From assembly GCA_018292915.2 (NCBI GenBank), contig JACVVK020000036.1, forward strand, positions 1,244,501 to 1,308,500: DNA of 64,000 bases, written 5' to 3'. Position 1 is the stretch's first letter. Every line of letters starts with the position of its first letter. Position numbers and translations under genes: made by a program. This DNA is from Batillaria attramentaria. Its lineage: Eukaryota > Mollusca > Gastropoda > Batillariidae. Below are positions 1-12,046 of this stretch, piece by piece. Under the pieces are notes generated by a model. That model ran no database searches. It had not been told where the DNA came from and saw nothing but the letters and a program-made list of their open reading frames with translations.

Positions 1-1
1 T

Positions 2-2966
2 CATGTCTGTGAGATCTGTGGCAAAGGCTTTTCTTACGATTCTGCCCTAAGGGACCACAAGTTCACTCACGAAGAAGTTAAACAGTTCCAGTGCACTCTG
101 TGCTTCAAGAGTTTCTGCCAACGCTCAGGGCTGAAGATGCACATGCGTATCCATAAGGACACCAAACAGTTCCAGTGTGAAGACTGCGGCCGTGAGTTCA
201 CCCAAAAACAAGCACTGCAGCGGCACGAAAGAGTTCATAAAGGTGTCAAGCCATTCATCTGCAGACTATGCAGCCGAAGCTTCACAGACGCATCAATCAT
301 TCGACGTCATCTAATCCTGGTGCACAAGATCCACAAAGACGCAAAAACGTGGCGAGAGGACATCATTTGCAATGTGAAGCCAGACCTTGACTACCATGTG
401 GGACTGGCAGGGGAGAAAGCTTCACCATCACAGGAGCAGAACGTGGTGCACTCAAAAACAAAACATTCTGCTAACCGTAGGGACAGTTTAAAGGCAGGGA
501 ATGAGACAGACAAGTTGAACAAAAAGAAGCCAGTTGCTGTTGGAACAGTTCCTCCCCTTCTGTCCGAGATCTTGTTTTCACAAACTTCAACATCAAGTAC
601 AGTCAGCTCTGGTTATGACAGAGATAGATCAGTTGACAGTAATGCTCAGCTAGTGCATGCATCTGCACTTCGGCAGACTAGCGGGCATGTTACCTCTCAC
701 CCACCAGACCATCACAGCTCAGAATTACTACCTCAGACTCATGTTCCAGAGCCAGTGAAACTGAAATCAGTGACAGCAACACCATCAAATTCTCAGCCGT
801 TTTCTGTGCTCCCTCATTTCATGTCGGGTTCCTCAGAATCCATCCCCCCAGGATGCAGAGATGTAAACAGTAGATGCACTTTAGAGGACCAAAGACCGTC
901 GATTCCTCACCTTGCTCAAGGTGTGATAGAGACACCAGGACATGCACCATTGCAGTCTGACACACCAAGCAATCCTGTCTTCCTTGATGGATCACAAATA
1001 TGTGTGAGTTACCATGATTGTTTCATGATCCGTGTCCTGTCTACGTTGCAGTCAATGCTCTGTGGTATGGCTGTTGGCAGTTGCAAACACCATGGTTTAT
1101 GGTTTAGGATTACATGCTTCTATACATGTGTGTGGTGTATTATTTAATTCCAGGAGGCAAGTGGGTTCTAGACTTACTTTTGCCACTTTTGTTTGTACAC
1201 TATACCTTCCTGTAGGCAGTCACCACTGCTGCTTGTTATCTGGCATGCAAACCTTTGTATGGTCTGCATTTTGTTAGTTTGGGTAACCCATGAGTGATCA
1301 GGGGCTACATTTTGTTTTTTTGGTTTTTTTTTGCTGCCCGAACTCTTTTTGCCAGCTCCAGTGGTGTTCCTCCCAGTCATGGGTGGAATCCACGGAGGGC
1401 TCAAAAGCTGGGGCAATTTTTATTATGCATGAGGATGGAGATGAGGATGATGGTAAGATGATGCTATGGAGGTCCATGTAGTTTGGGACTGCGGGACAGG
1501 GCCGCATTCCACGCTTCCTGTCATAAATATCCCGGCGTTCACCAGGCCCGGGAACTACGTAGGGCACATGCAGTGCCGGCTGTGTAATCATCCACATCAT
1601 AAGACGTGTCATACGAAGGGGAGCACCCCCAAAGTCACACCCGTGAAATGGGTGAATCTCGGCTGTGTGGCAACAGCCTCCCCATTGGGCCCATAGCACA
1701 CCCGCTCTGGGTAGGAGCTGACCTAGGTAGGAAAAATCCTGCTTGCCTCAGCTGGGATTCGAACCTGGGTCTCCCTGTCCATGGTCCGAATTGCTAACCA
1801 AGTACTACGGGGGCCGGTTGGCTACATCTTTTGCGTGGTGGCTAAGCACACGGACACGTTAAGCTAATGTAAGAAAAATGGCAGAGTACGTAAACTGTAC
1901 AATGATTTTTACTAGCTGAGCTTGATTGAAGTTAGAATGGGATCCCCTATGGTGCACGGCAAACCTCACCTTGCAGTGTTAGCATGGGACATTTTCCACT
2001 GAGACACGCACACACTGTTGCTTGTAGGGCTTAGGTGTATATTATCATGGAGTGTTATTCAACGTCAGTCGTGTCCTATCATCATATAAATATTGGTCCA
2101 GTCACCACAGAGATATTAATGTGTTGATTTTTTTCCTATGGCTGGATACATGACCCTCGATTACAGGAGAGGGACATCATGACTAGCGTTTTGTGTACAG
2201 CACCTGGAAATAAATCTAGAATAAGCTTACTCAGTGGGGTACTGTTGCTGCAGATTCTGTTTAAATTATTTTTAGCTAAATCGTATGCGTAATTACCGAG
2301 AGATTTGTCTCATTCCAAATATTTGACTTGACTTCATTCGCTTTTTATTTTCAGAAGAGGGACGTCCCAATCAACTATCATCGCTCACCTACTGCTGACA
2401 CCCACCACTGTTTTGATGGCCATGTTCAGGGTAGCGGTGAACAGGAGACATCTGCCATCATCACCACAGCTGAGTCAACCTCCTCAGGTACCGGCAAGGC
2501 TGCTGCATCCACCAGCGTGGCAACCCCACAACCTTGGTCCTCTTTCTACTACTACAGTCAACTTGCCAGTCAGTTTGGCGTGAACTTTGCCGAGTATCCC
2601 TACATTGCTAGCGGTGCTCTTCCAGGGGGTGGGCTCGGGGTAGGAGGAGGCGTGGGACCTTCCTCCCATGGAATGGAGCACCCGCCCACTGTTCACCCTC
2701 GCCCACAGCCGCTGTCCTATTCGCACGGACACTCAGGTACAGAAAGCCTGCCTCATACTCAAGAGCTTCATCCTAACCCCAGCGCCATGTACCACGAGAC
2801 CCATACAGGGAGCAGCGGTCACATTGTCTCACCGAGTCCACCTTGTGTAGCCATGTCAAGGGGAGGTCATCAAGGAACCCATGCATCTGTCACTGCCAGG
2901 GACTCTTCCTCCAGTCCTCCTGTTCAGAAGGAGATTGGTGGTGGTGTTTCACACAGCCCCCCGTAA
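2..2966 (+). CDS. C2H2 zinc-finger protein, 5'-partial, two visible exons
   Basis: The reading frame is open from the window edge (codons from base 2). Exon 2..1003 ends at a GTGAGT donor after a whole codon. The next exon, 2355..2966, follows a TTTTCAG acceptor and ends at TAA, so phase is 0 on both sides. Four C2H2 fingers are visible (C-x2-C...H-x3-5-H), starting with CEICGKGF and ending with CRLCSRSF, followed by a KTWREDIICNV segment. The second exon encodes a Ser/Gly/His/Pro-rich low-complexity tail. The fingers and the WRED segment match fingers 6-9 of the next gene closely, so the two are tandem paralogues. It is probably a nuclear DNA-binding regulator. Target and name are unknown. 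The N-terminus lies outside the window. Confidence 0.9.
1300..1822 (-). mobile_element. tRNA-headed SINE, long family, reverse orientation
   Basis: Read on the minus strand, the element begins near 1822 with a tRNA-like head: ccccgtagtacttggttagc (A-box region), then GGTTCGAATCCCAGC (B box). A roughly 430-bp body follows, ending in an A-rich tail near 1300. The same body is present on the plus strand at 58374-59037. It lies in the intron of the first zinc-finger gene. Confidence 0.8.
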
Positions 2967-3138
2967 CGCTCCATGTGCTTCATTGGTTCAAATGATCACT
3001 CGTATTCAGCTGCTCGCATTCACCCAGTTCTTTGGATGTTTCTATGAAACTGAATGACTTTTACTAAGAGACATCAGCTCACATTGTGATAAAACTTGTT
3101 TATTTTTATTTATTTTATTATTTTTTAAATTTCATTTA

Positions 3139-3541
3139 TTAACTTCCGGCTACGTCGCTAAAAAACTTCTTAGTCCTACATCATGTGGAACAACTTACCC
3201 ATGGTTTTTACATAGGTAATTTTCGACTTATTCCTAGTCCTACGTCGTGGGAAACAAATTACCCATTATATAGGCAGATTGTAGCTTATTCCTAGTCCTA
3301 CATCGTGGGAAACAAATTACCCATGGTTTTTATATAGGCAATTCACAACTTATTCTTATTTATTGTTTAATTACTCTGCTAATTACAAGTTAAACAACAC
3401 AATTTTTGGCATGAACATAGTCAAACCATTTATTGACAAAGTCATGAAATTTCAAAGGTGTGACCTAAATATTGACCGAGATACGTTCATCTAAAGCAGT
3501 GTGTGTGCAACTTTTTACCCACGACGTAGCCGGAAGCTTAA
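3139..3541. mobile_element. TTAA-flanked inverted-repeat element, copy A
   Basis: A roughly 395-bp element lies between two TTAA tetranucleotides. Its ends are inverted copies of CTTCCGGCTACGTCG, with one extra base at the right end. Inside are about three degenerate copies of a roughly 65-bp unit built around taggactaggaataagt (seen here on the reverse strand). There is no coding potential. TTAA target duplication is typical of piggyBac and Kolobok families; assignment to either is inference. Confidence 0.75.
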
Positions 3542-3873
3542 AGATGATGGCCAGTATACCAGTGACAGTCATGCTGCACTTTGCAAGATTCTTGGTATGT
3601 CCAGTGAGATGCATTCATGTGTGTGTGTGTATATATATATAGTGCCAGTAATGTACTGTTTGAAACAAGCAGTTCAAACTGTTTTCAGATTAGTTTGATA
3701 AATGACTATGGTCCATTTACCACCATGTGTGAGACTGCACTTTGCAGGATCCTGAGTATACCTGTTCATTGAAATTGGATTCAGCAGTAGTACATGTTGT
3801 GTGGTCATTATTTTTGTTTTTCTGTGGTCCTCCACAAGAAAATAGATATATATGCTTTCATGCAATGGATATA

Positions 3874-5064
3874 TTAACCTTCGCTGTATGTCGCCTAAAA
3901 ACTTGCGCGCCATACACTGTGGGTGTCTGAAGAAAATGCCTAAAAAAGAAAAAAACATTCCTTGCCGTACATTGAGGGTGCAAACTCACCCACACTTTTA
4001 ACCTTCGGACGACGTCGTGGGTAAAAAGTTGCACACACATTGCTTTAGATGAACGTATCTCGGTCAATATTTAGGTCACACCTTTGAAATTTCATGACTT
4101 TGTCAATAAATGGTTTGACTATGTTCACGCCAAAAATTGTGTTGTTTAACTTGTAATTAGCAGAGTAATTAAAGAATAAGTTATGAATTGCCTATATAAA
4201 AACCATGGGTAATTTGTTTCCCACGATGTAGGACTAGGAATAAGTTGAAATTTACCTTTCTAAAAACCATTGGTAATTTGTTTCCCACGATGTAGGACTA
4301 GGAATAAGCTGCAATCTGCCTGTATAAAAACCATTGGTAATTTGTTTCCCACGACGTAGGACTAGGAATAAGTCGAAAATTACCTATTTAAAAACCATGG
4401 GTAAGTTGTTTCACACGATGTAGGACTAAGAAGTTTTTTAGCGACGTAGTCGGAAGGTTAAAGAAGGAACTAAACTGAATTCAATCAAAGACGCTCACAC
4501 ACACAGTAATGTGAAGGTCTTTCACTTATTTTCCAGGACTGATATCATCATTGTAGCAACCCTGCATTTCAATAATATGCGCATTGTCAATCTGCCGTGA
4601 CATACATTTGGCCACACAGGTCTCTGTTGATATTTCTGTTAGTATCTTTCTTGTGTATTAGCTTTATGGTTAACACTTGCGTTTACATGTACATATACCT
4701 GACTCTACCCTCGAAATTCCGTCTTAAAAAGTGTTCGTTGCTTTGCACTCACGACGTTTGGGGAGGGTTATCATTTTTTTTTTCCCCCCACTTAGCATGA
4801 TGTACGGCATTCAAAGTTCCTTCATTAATAGCATGGGTGTTTTTTTTTTCATCCATGATGTCGGGGGAGGGTTCTATAGCGTATTTGTTGTTTAATCACT
4901 TGTTTATTTACCAACAAGCTCACACATGTTAGGCGAACACTTCACCAACACCCTTGCTGACAAAGTCATGAAGTTTTATGGAACTAGCATGAAAATTGAC
5001 AGAGCTACAGACGTTTGACTGAAAGTGTCGGTGAAATTGCACCTACGATGTACAGCGAAGGTTA
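3874..5064. mobile_element. Older TTAA inverted-repeat element, copy C, split by copy B
   Basis: The left end is TTAA followed by CCTTCGCTGTA. The right end near 5050-5061 is TACAGCGAAGG followed by TTAT, a one-base change from TTAA. The right-hand 150 bp, from about 4960, resembles the end of copy A (aaagtcatga, then a diverged stretch, then an acgatg end). The element is interrupted by copy B at 4002-4457, so it is the older insertion. Confidence 0.6.
3998..4461. mobile_element. TTAA-flanked inverted-repeat element, copy B, nested
   Basis: TTAA flanks both sides and the ends are CCTTCGGACGACGTCG and CGACGTAGTCGGAAGG. It is nearly the reverse complement of copy A over its whole length, so A and B form a large imperfect inverted repeat with about 400-bp arms and a roughly 460-bp spacer. 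Internal tandem units of about 65 bp are present in four copies. Confidence 0.75.
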
Positions 5065-5207
5065 TGACTTTCATGCAAGAATCATAACATTCCAGGTTTG
5101 TTGATCGTGTAAGAGATTTTATTTCATTCTCTATGCAAAATCTGTTTCAGTATGCCGTCAGATACATGTTTCGCATACATGTACATTTGGAAGGGAAATA
5201 AATGAAA

Positions 5208-5208
<1 letters not shown>

Positions 5209-5245
<37 letters not shown>

Positions 5246-5282
5246 ACACACACACACACAATCACACACACAATCACGCATA
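5209..5282. repeat. (CA)n microsatellite with CAATCA interruptions
   Basis: A run of CA dinucleotides interrupted by several CAAT units. The rest of 5065-5925 holds no other gene I can support; it is the 5' flank and probable 5' UTR of the gene starting at 5926. Confidence 0.9.
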
Positions 5283-5925
5283 TTGATGCATGCTCACACT
5301 CTGTCCCAGCTGTCACACATTCATGTACATGTGTATAATATATAATAAAAAATGTGGTTGACTTACGTGTAGTACCTCATTTGTCAGTTGAAAATGAAGA
5401 CCCACGTTGTGTGTCAAAAAAAACTTACATATTTTAACTCTGCAACAGAAGAAAAGATATGACGGGCACAAGTACGATCTGATTTTACACACGCATGAAT
5501 ATACACTGATCCACCCTGATGCTCTTAGTCTTTAACAAAACAACAAAATGAAGCTGTTTCAGAACCAAAGACATGCGAAAGGCTGTGAAAAACAAAAACT
5601 ATGGCTTGATACGTCAGTCCTGGTGAGTCATTTGATAGATTTACAAACCTGGCTTAGCAGCCATTTTCGCAGAATTGACGCATTGGAAGCACAGTCAGGA
5701 ACGTACATTATCACATTCCTACCCAGAGAGCTATCGAGAACCCCCCGATAAGTTGTGTCCCTTGTATAAACTCTTTGTCGAAAGAGTCAAAAGTAAACAT
5801 ACATCATGGCCGTCCTCAAGCCGAAATCACAGTCGACGAGACAATTTTATGGCGTTTTTGTGTAAGTTTCGCAAGAAGAAGTGCACTGCCTTTAGCAGTG
5901 TATTGCAGCTGCTTCAAAACGAGCC

Positions 5926-8900
5926 ATGGCAACTGTTACTGAACCATTTTCCTATGTTGTAGCCGAAATTTCGCAGGAGTACATACGTAAATTCCCACAT
6001 CCTGATATAGTTCCTAAGTACTTAGAGACGGTGAGTGACAAAACCGGGGTAGAAATACTGACAGGAATCAGTAATACATGCATAGGCATAAAAGGCTCGT
6101 GGGTGTCGCTATCACGGGCGCACTCGTTTTTGGGTGAATTCTTTACTACCTTTCGGAATGCAGAACACTACGAAAATACTGTTCAAAGTGTTGAGACTGA
6201 CAGTTTTAACACCACCAGATCGAGTAAACACAAAAGGAGAAGTTTATCAGATGACGATGGTGATAACGTCGACTGTGAGCAGTTCAGTGACGGTGCTGTA
6301 GCTTCAGAATTTTCAGAAAAATCGAGCGGGGATGAAGTTTCACACTGGCTGAAATGGACTGCTGAAGTATTGCCCCAAATTCAACGGACAAGGTCTAAGC
6401 GTGCAAATGTCTATTCGGAACCAAAGGCATCAACTCAGAAGGTCCCTGAGCCGTTTGTCCTGTATGCAAACTTTCAACCTCCCTCAGACCCCACTGCAAA
6501 GAAACTTCCTCCTCTTGATGACATTGAAAGGGTGCTGAAGCAAGTTTATGAGAAAGATAGGTTCGCTGCTTCTGCCAAGGCACTTCAAGACAAGTTAGCA
6601 CAAGATCACGATGAAAACAGCAGTACTGAGACACAAAAAACTCACCTTCAGTGTTCTGCAGTGGAAAAGCAAACAGCAGACCAACAGATCATCAACCACC
6701 ATGACAACGTCCAAGCAGGAAGTACATGCAGTCCCAGCAAGGTTTCAGGTGCTTGTCAGAGGGACAGCGCTACTGGTGACTCACCCTCTGCTGGTGTTGC
6801 TTCTGATCTTCAGCAGCAACATTCACCTAACAGTGATACTGAAGGTGCAACTTTTATGACTGCTGCAGAGAAAAGGACTGACGACAGTGCTTACATTCCA
6901 ACTTCACAGTCTGTGAATCTAGTAGGTGACCACACTCAACCCGATGGAGAAGACGCTGGTTGTAAGCAAACCTCACAAATCGGTTCAGTTAGAGAAGCCG
7001 ATGTACAGCTTAGTGATACCCCAGTACAGGAAGCACATGCCAATGAAGAGAATTTGATTTCTTCAGTGCCAGAAAAGGAGACAAAGACTGATGGATCTCT
7101 GAACAGGGCATCCAGGAGGAAAGGGCGGCCAAGGAAGAAAGAGAAGCATAAAGACAAGAAGAAAGATGAACAGATAATGGTTGATCCAAAAAGTGTCAGA
7201 AAACCAGTTTCAGATCCAGTAAGTGCCAGAAAACCGGTGTCAGATCTGAAAAGTGCTAGGGCTGAGCGAGCTGCCAAAAGAAAAGCAAAGACGGAGTTAG
7301 CATTAGAATCAGATGTTGATCCTGAAATTAAGAAGAAAGTAAAAAGCAAGTCCAGTTCCAAGTTGGACCGTGTTACAGCAAAAGGAAAGCGCGGCCGTCC
7401 CCCTCAGTCCAAATCAGACACCATAGAGGAGAAAGATTACACTTGCAGTGAGTGCTCGTATGTTGCAAAAAAACACAGCCATTTGCGTGAGCACAAACGT
7501 AGGGTTCACATTACCAAAGAGTTCAAGTGTGATAAATGTGGCAAAGTGTTTGGCTTTGGCAAAGATCTCAAACGCCACCGTAAGACACATCAAAGGGCGG
7601 AGAACTGCTGTGATATTTGTGGCAAAATGTACAAAGGGTTCCGCTCACTGGCTGAGCACAAGAAGACGCATGATGATGGCTACATCAAGCCCACATTTCC
7701 CTGTGAGTTCTGTGAAAAGATTTTCAGCACAAAATACGTTCTAGCTTATCACATAAAATCGGAGCACCTGGGCATGAAGAAAACGTACATTTGTCCAACT
7801 TGTGGTAAGAGTTTCTCACAGAAAAATTCTTACCTGCAGCATGCAAATGTCCACATGGGGATTCGGCCGCACCAGTGTGATGTCTGTGGTAAATCCTTCT
7901 CATACGAAAAATCTCTGAAAGAGCACAAGTACATGCATGACGAGAACAAACAGTTTGAGTGTCCAGTCTGCCACAAAAAGTTCCGCCAGACATCAGGTGT
8001 ATCAATTCATATGAAGATCCACAAGGAACGGAAAGACTATGTTTGCTCTGCCTGCGGCAAAGGGTTCAGCCAGAAGCAGGCACTCGTCCGCCATGAGAGG
8101 ATACATGATGGTGAGAAGCCGTTCACCTGTGGACTTTGCCAGCGCACATTCACAGACTCGTCCATCCTGCGTCGCCACATGATCCTCATTCACAAGAAGG
8201 ATCCCAAGAAGTGGCGTGAGGACACCATCTCCAACGTGACGAGGCGCACGGACTTTTTCATCAGTGTTGTTGGGGAGAATGGGGAGGGAGGCAGCAGTGA
8301 CAACCCAGTGAAAGGGAAGGAAGACCAAACCCTGCCTAACAAACCTGCTAGTAATATTATCGACGACAACGCCAACCAAGAAAACAAAAGCGAGGAGGAC
8401 TCGTTCAGTTTCGTGCCTGTGGGTATAGGAACGTCAGCCCTCCACATACCAATTTCTAACACACAGGCACATGCAGAGGCCATGCAGATGGTGTTTCCAG
8501 AGGGTGTTGACTTATCGGCCGCTGGTTGTGTGCCGCCCGACACTACCAGCAGTCGGTCACAACCACTGTCCTCACTACAAAGGGCTGGATCCGAGGAGCC
8601 GTCATTATCGCTGCCCATTTCATTTGGCCCTCTAGCGTCACCCTCTTCCCAGCCACAGCTGGTCTCAGAGACTCCCCAACCCTTGGACATGTCAGCTCAA
8701 GGTCAGATGTCAGTGCAAGGTCATGGTCAGATGTCAGAGCAAGGTCATGGTCAGCTACACGCTCAGAGTCCTGGCCTCATGACCCCTTTTAACTATGGAG
8801 ATCACCACCACCACCGCCTGTCAGCTTCAGACTTTTACACCAGTGACATTGTGCAGCTGCAGGCCCAGTACGCAATTCTGAATCCAACTGTCAGTGTTAC

Positions 8901-9084
8901 AGGGACCTTTCACCCGCCTGTTATGATGTCAGACACTCTGAACACTCACGCTCAAAATTTCCAAGGCGCACCTGTAGCTGTTAGTGTTGCATCTGCTACT
9001 GTTGCGCAGCCCGGAGGGTTTGAGGAGCTGACGACTCACCCATCCGTGCATGAGTCAGCGTATTCACCACATGCTTCCCAGTAA
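5926..9084 (+). CDS. C2H2 zinc-finger protein with AT-hooks, single coding exon, 1052 aa
   Basis: The ATG at 5926 sits in a strong Kozak context (GCCATGG). Residues 1-80 form a compact hydrophobic/charged segment ending in IKGSWVSLSRAHSFLGEF, possibly a small KH-like fold (weak guess). Residues 80-390 are acidic and polar. Two AT-hook-like basic motifs follow, GRPRKK near residue 400 and KRGRPP near 489. Nine C2H2 fingers span residues about 505-756, then KKWREDTISNV as in the upstream paralogue. The C-terminal 280 residues are Ser/Gln/His-rich with repeated QGHGQ blocks. The architecture suggests a nuclear DNA-binding transcription factor. A TATA-like sequence lies near 5763, unproven. Unlike the upstream paralogue, it has no intron in the region after the fingers. 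I do not recognise a named orthologue. Confidence 0.93.
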   Translation: MATVTEPFSYVVAEISQEYIRKFPHPDIVPKYLETVSDKTGVEILTGISNTCIGIKGSWVSLSRAHSFLGEFFTTFRNAEHYENTVQSVETDSFNTTRSSKHKRRSLSDDDGDNVDCEQFSDGAVASEFSEKSSGDEVSHWLKWTAEVLPQIQRTRSKRANVYSEPKASTQKVPEPFVLYANFQPPSDPTAKKLPPLDDIERVLKQVYEKDRFAASAKALQDKLAQDHDENSSTETQKTHLQCSAVEKQTADQQIINHHDNVQAGSTCSPSKVSGACQRDSATGDSPSAGVASDLQQQHSPNSDTEGATFMTAAEKRTDDSAYIPTSQSVNLVGDHTQPDGEDAGCKQTSQIGSVREADVQLSDTPVQEAHANEENLISSVPEKETKTDGSLNRASRRKGRPRKKEKHKDKKKDEQIMVDPKSVRKPVSDPVSARKPVSDLKSARAERAAKRKAKTELALESDVDPEIKKKVKSKSSSKLDRVTAKGKRGRPPQSKSDTIEEKDYTCSECSYVAKKHSHLREHKRRVHITKEFKCDKCGKVFGFGKDLKRHRKTHQRAENCCDICGKMYKGFRSLAEHKKTHDDGYIKPTFPCEFCEKIFSTKYVLAYHIKSEHLGMKKTYICPTCGKSFSQKNSYLQHANVHMGIRPHQCDVCGKSFSYEKSLKEHKYMHDENKQFECPVCHKKFRQTSGVSIHMKIHKERKDYVCSACGKGFSQKQALVRHERIHDGEKPFTCGLCQRTFTDSSILRRHMILIHKKDPKKWREDTISNVTRRTDFFISVVGENGEGGSSDNPVKGKEDQTLPNKPASNIIDDNANQENKSEEDSFSFVPVGIGTSALHIPISNTQAHAEAMQMVFPEGVDLSAAGCVPPDTTSSRSQPLSSLQRAGSEEPSLSLPISFGPLASPSSQPQLVSETPQPLDMSAQGQMSVQGHGQMSEQGHGQLHAQSPGLMTPFNYGDHHHHRLSASDFYTSDIVQLQAQYAILNPTVSVTGTFHPPVMMSDTLNTHAQNFQGAPVAVSVASATVAQPGGFEELTTHPSVHESAYSPHASQ

Positions 9085-10118
9085 CCACTTGCAGAGAAAG
9101 TTGGATCACCCTATGCATCTCGTGATCATAATCTGTACATGTACTTAAATGTTGCATTCGTTGCAAATGTTGCATGTCAATGTTATTTGAACTGTGAACA
9201 GTTGTCAGTCTGTTTTACTCGTATCAGAAATCTGCCTGTCCTTGGCTATGTGACCTGCGGATGTAACCTTTGACATAATGACGTTAGTGATACACAGCTG
9301 CTGTAAATATGACAGCGCTCTTCGATTCTTATATATCACTATCAGTATGTGGATCACATGCCTTATCAATGACAAATGCTTTTCATGCTGATATTTTAAT
9401 CTAATGTGAAGATTCATATGCAGATTTTACTTGGGCCTGTGAATTTTAGACTGTTAACTATACCCATAATATTGGTATTGAGATGGCAATATTACTTGAA
9501 CTGTGAACAGTTGTCAGTCTGTTTTACGCACAAAACGTCAGCTACTACATGTAACCATATTTTGCTTTATCAATTTCATATTACCTTCTGCATACATACT
9601 TACAGACATTTACAGTTGCCTTGAAAGTTGAATGGAAAAACTGACAGTAGAGAACAAGATGGTCACCACCCCAATATGTTGTTTCCATTTGATCACCTGC
9701 TGTCATCACGGTCGTTCTTTTGTAATGCCATGTATCCGGGAGGAGGACACACACACACTCTCTCTGTGAATGGAAACGACTGACCGGGCTTGTCAGACCA
9801 ATCTTCTTTTTGGTAGAGAGACAAAGTTTTTTGTTTTTGTTTTTTCTTTGAAATCTATGACGTTTTTCCTCACTGGAATGCATAATGTATTCGACGTAAT
9901 CACTTTGATACAGTTGTTACAATGAAAGCAGCCCCATGCCATTGAAGTGTCACTGATGCATGTCATAAAGATCGACTTAATACCATCTACATACATTCAA
10001 CAGACAAGTCTGCGAACGTTTTCTCACCATGTGTTATGTCTGCTGCGCACGCGTGCACATGGACACACACACAATTGGCAGCAGAGACATATATTTATGA
10101 CAAATTACAAGCCTTTTT

Positions 10119-10376
10119 TTAATAATACAGTACTTTAGTTTTACCATACATCTGGTTATGCATAGAGGGAGAGGGAAGGGATGTGTTTAATTTTTACTGT
10201 GTTCTATTTTAATAATACTTCAGTTTTACCATACATCTGGTTATGCTTAGAGGGAGAGGGAAGGGATGTGTTTAATTTTTACTGTGTTCTATTTTAATAA
10301 TACTTCAGTTTTACCATACATCTGGTTATGCTTAGAGGGAGAGGGAAGGGATGTGTTTAATTTTTACTGTGTTCTA
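10119..10376. repeat. 85-bp tandem repeat, three copies
   Basis: The segment starting ttttaccatacatctggtta begins at 10139, 10224 and 10309, giving a period of exactly 85 bp with almost no divergence. It lies in the 3' flank of the single-exon zinc-finger gene and has no coding sense. Confidence 0.92.
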
Positions 10377-11299
10377 GTCCTTCTACTGTACAGTTTGTTT
10401 ACAAATATTTACATTTCCAATGGGATGCTTTGCTTTTTATGTTTCACTTTCAGCCAGGCGTGATATTTCATCAGAATGGTTTTAACTCTCTGACTGTGTC
10501 ACTAAAGTTGGAGAGTGAATTTTGTTTTGAGTGTTCTCCTTAATCTTTGTTGCTGTTGGTGCATTTGGCTTTATTGTTTTGAAATTGTTGCACTGGTAGT
10601 AATAATTCACATGTACGACCAAACATGCTTGCATTATTGCATGATTAAGGGCCGCTGCTACACGTTGCTAGGATCGGCACTTGCAGGGCTGGAAACCAGC
10701 TGGCATATCCCCCTTGCTGGTGCGGCAATAGAAAGCCGTTCTATTTTTCCTGGCAGCCAGCTAGCTGCAGGCAGTACCCCGTACAGCCAGTTGACCAATC
10801 ACTACCCACACCTTGCAACGCCGCAGACTGCGTGTGTGGAAAAACCCCTGCCCGCCAGCAACCAGCCGAGTACGGCAACATGCTGACTGGCAGTCGTGTA
10901 GCCGTACACTTACCAGTGCAGCCATGTAACTAAATCTCTTCTCTTCAAAAGGTCCCCAGGCTTGTAGTTCTACCTGTATTAAGTTTAAAAGTTACTTGTA
11001 CTAACATTTCTTGTGCTTCCAATGTGGCAAGATGTACGTGTCGTGTATTCCATTTCATGCCCATGCAGGATGAACTGCACACTGCCTACCGGTATTCTAT
11101 GAAACATCCTGTAAGATGAAACGCGGGGTGTGTGTGAGAGAATGATAATGATGATACTGCCTCGAAGGTGTCCTCATTCAATCCGTGCGGTCATGCTGGT
11201 ACGTTTGCATACATTCTCCTTGACATTGTTGGGTTTTTTAGGACGTGACTGCTGAGCATTTTCCTGCTGACATGAGAGTATGCAATGTTGTAAGGACAC

Positions 11300-11610
11300 C
11301 AACAGTTGACCTTTCTTTCACACTGTATGGTAGGCTACCAGCAGTGTCTTTGGACATGACATCACTAGTACATGTACCAACAGATGTTTATGATGTAGAA
11401 TGTTGTGTGTCACATTGTGTGATAGGCTGCCAGCTGTGTCTTTGGACATGGTACATCACTAGTACATGCACCAACAGAGGTTTATGATGTAGAATGTTGT
11501 GTGTCACATTGTGTGATAGGCTGCCAGCTGTGTCTTTAGACATGACACATCATTAGTACATGTACCATAAGAGGTTTATGACGAAGAATGTTGTATTGTC
11601 ACATTGTCAG
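11300..11610. repeat. 94-bp tandem repeat, about 3.3 copies
   Basis: The landmark tgatgtagaatgttgtgtgt recurs at 11391 and 11485, with a diverged copy at 11579. The period is 94 bp. Each unit carries catcactagtacatgtacca. Confidence 0.88.
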
Positions 11611-12046
11611 ATGAGCATCTTCAAACTCTGCATATATACACATCCACCCGTGGACTGTCAATTGTGTTTGTGAACAAAGTTGAAAGGTATAATTTTCTGT
11701 CATGTTCAAATAAGCTTTGCTTGGATATAAATGATGGAGATGTCCATCTGATCTTAACTAAGACTAGGAATGGATTATTTTGTGTCCTGTAAATGCCCAG
11801 TGCCTGAATGTACATGTCGTGTACTGGTCGATTTTTTTTCCTATGCAAGCAAGACGTGTGATAAGCTGTAAAATTATTATACACATACATTTATCTGTTT
11901 TGTATTCACCCATGAACTGGAATGTGATACATTGTCAATTATTCTGCTGAATCGGTAAATTACAAGAGGAATACAGTTTATTGTTTCATTCATTGATTTT
12001 TGTTGTTGTACTAGATGATTATACACACCAGTCATACTTCCAAAAC

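Noticed and set aside
7724..8690. Minus-strand reading frames across the second zinc-finger gene
   Set aside because: Shadows of the coding strand, with no splice context or recognisable domains.
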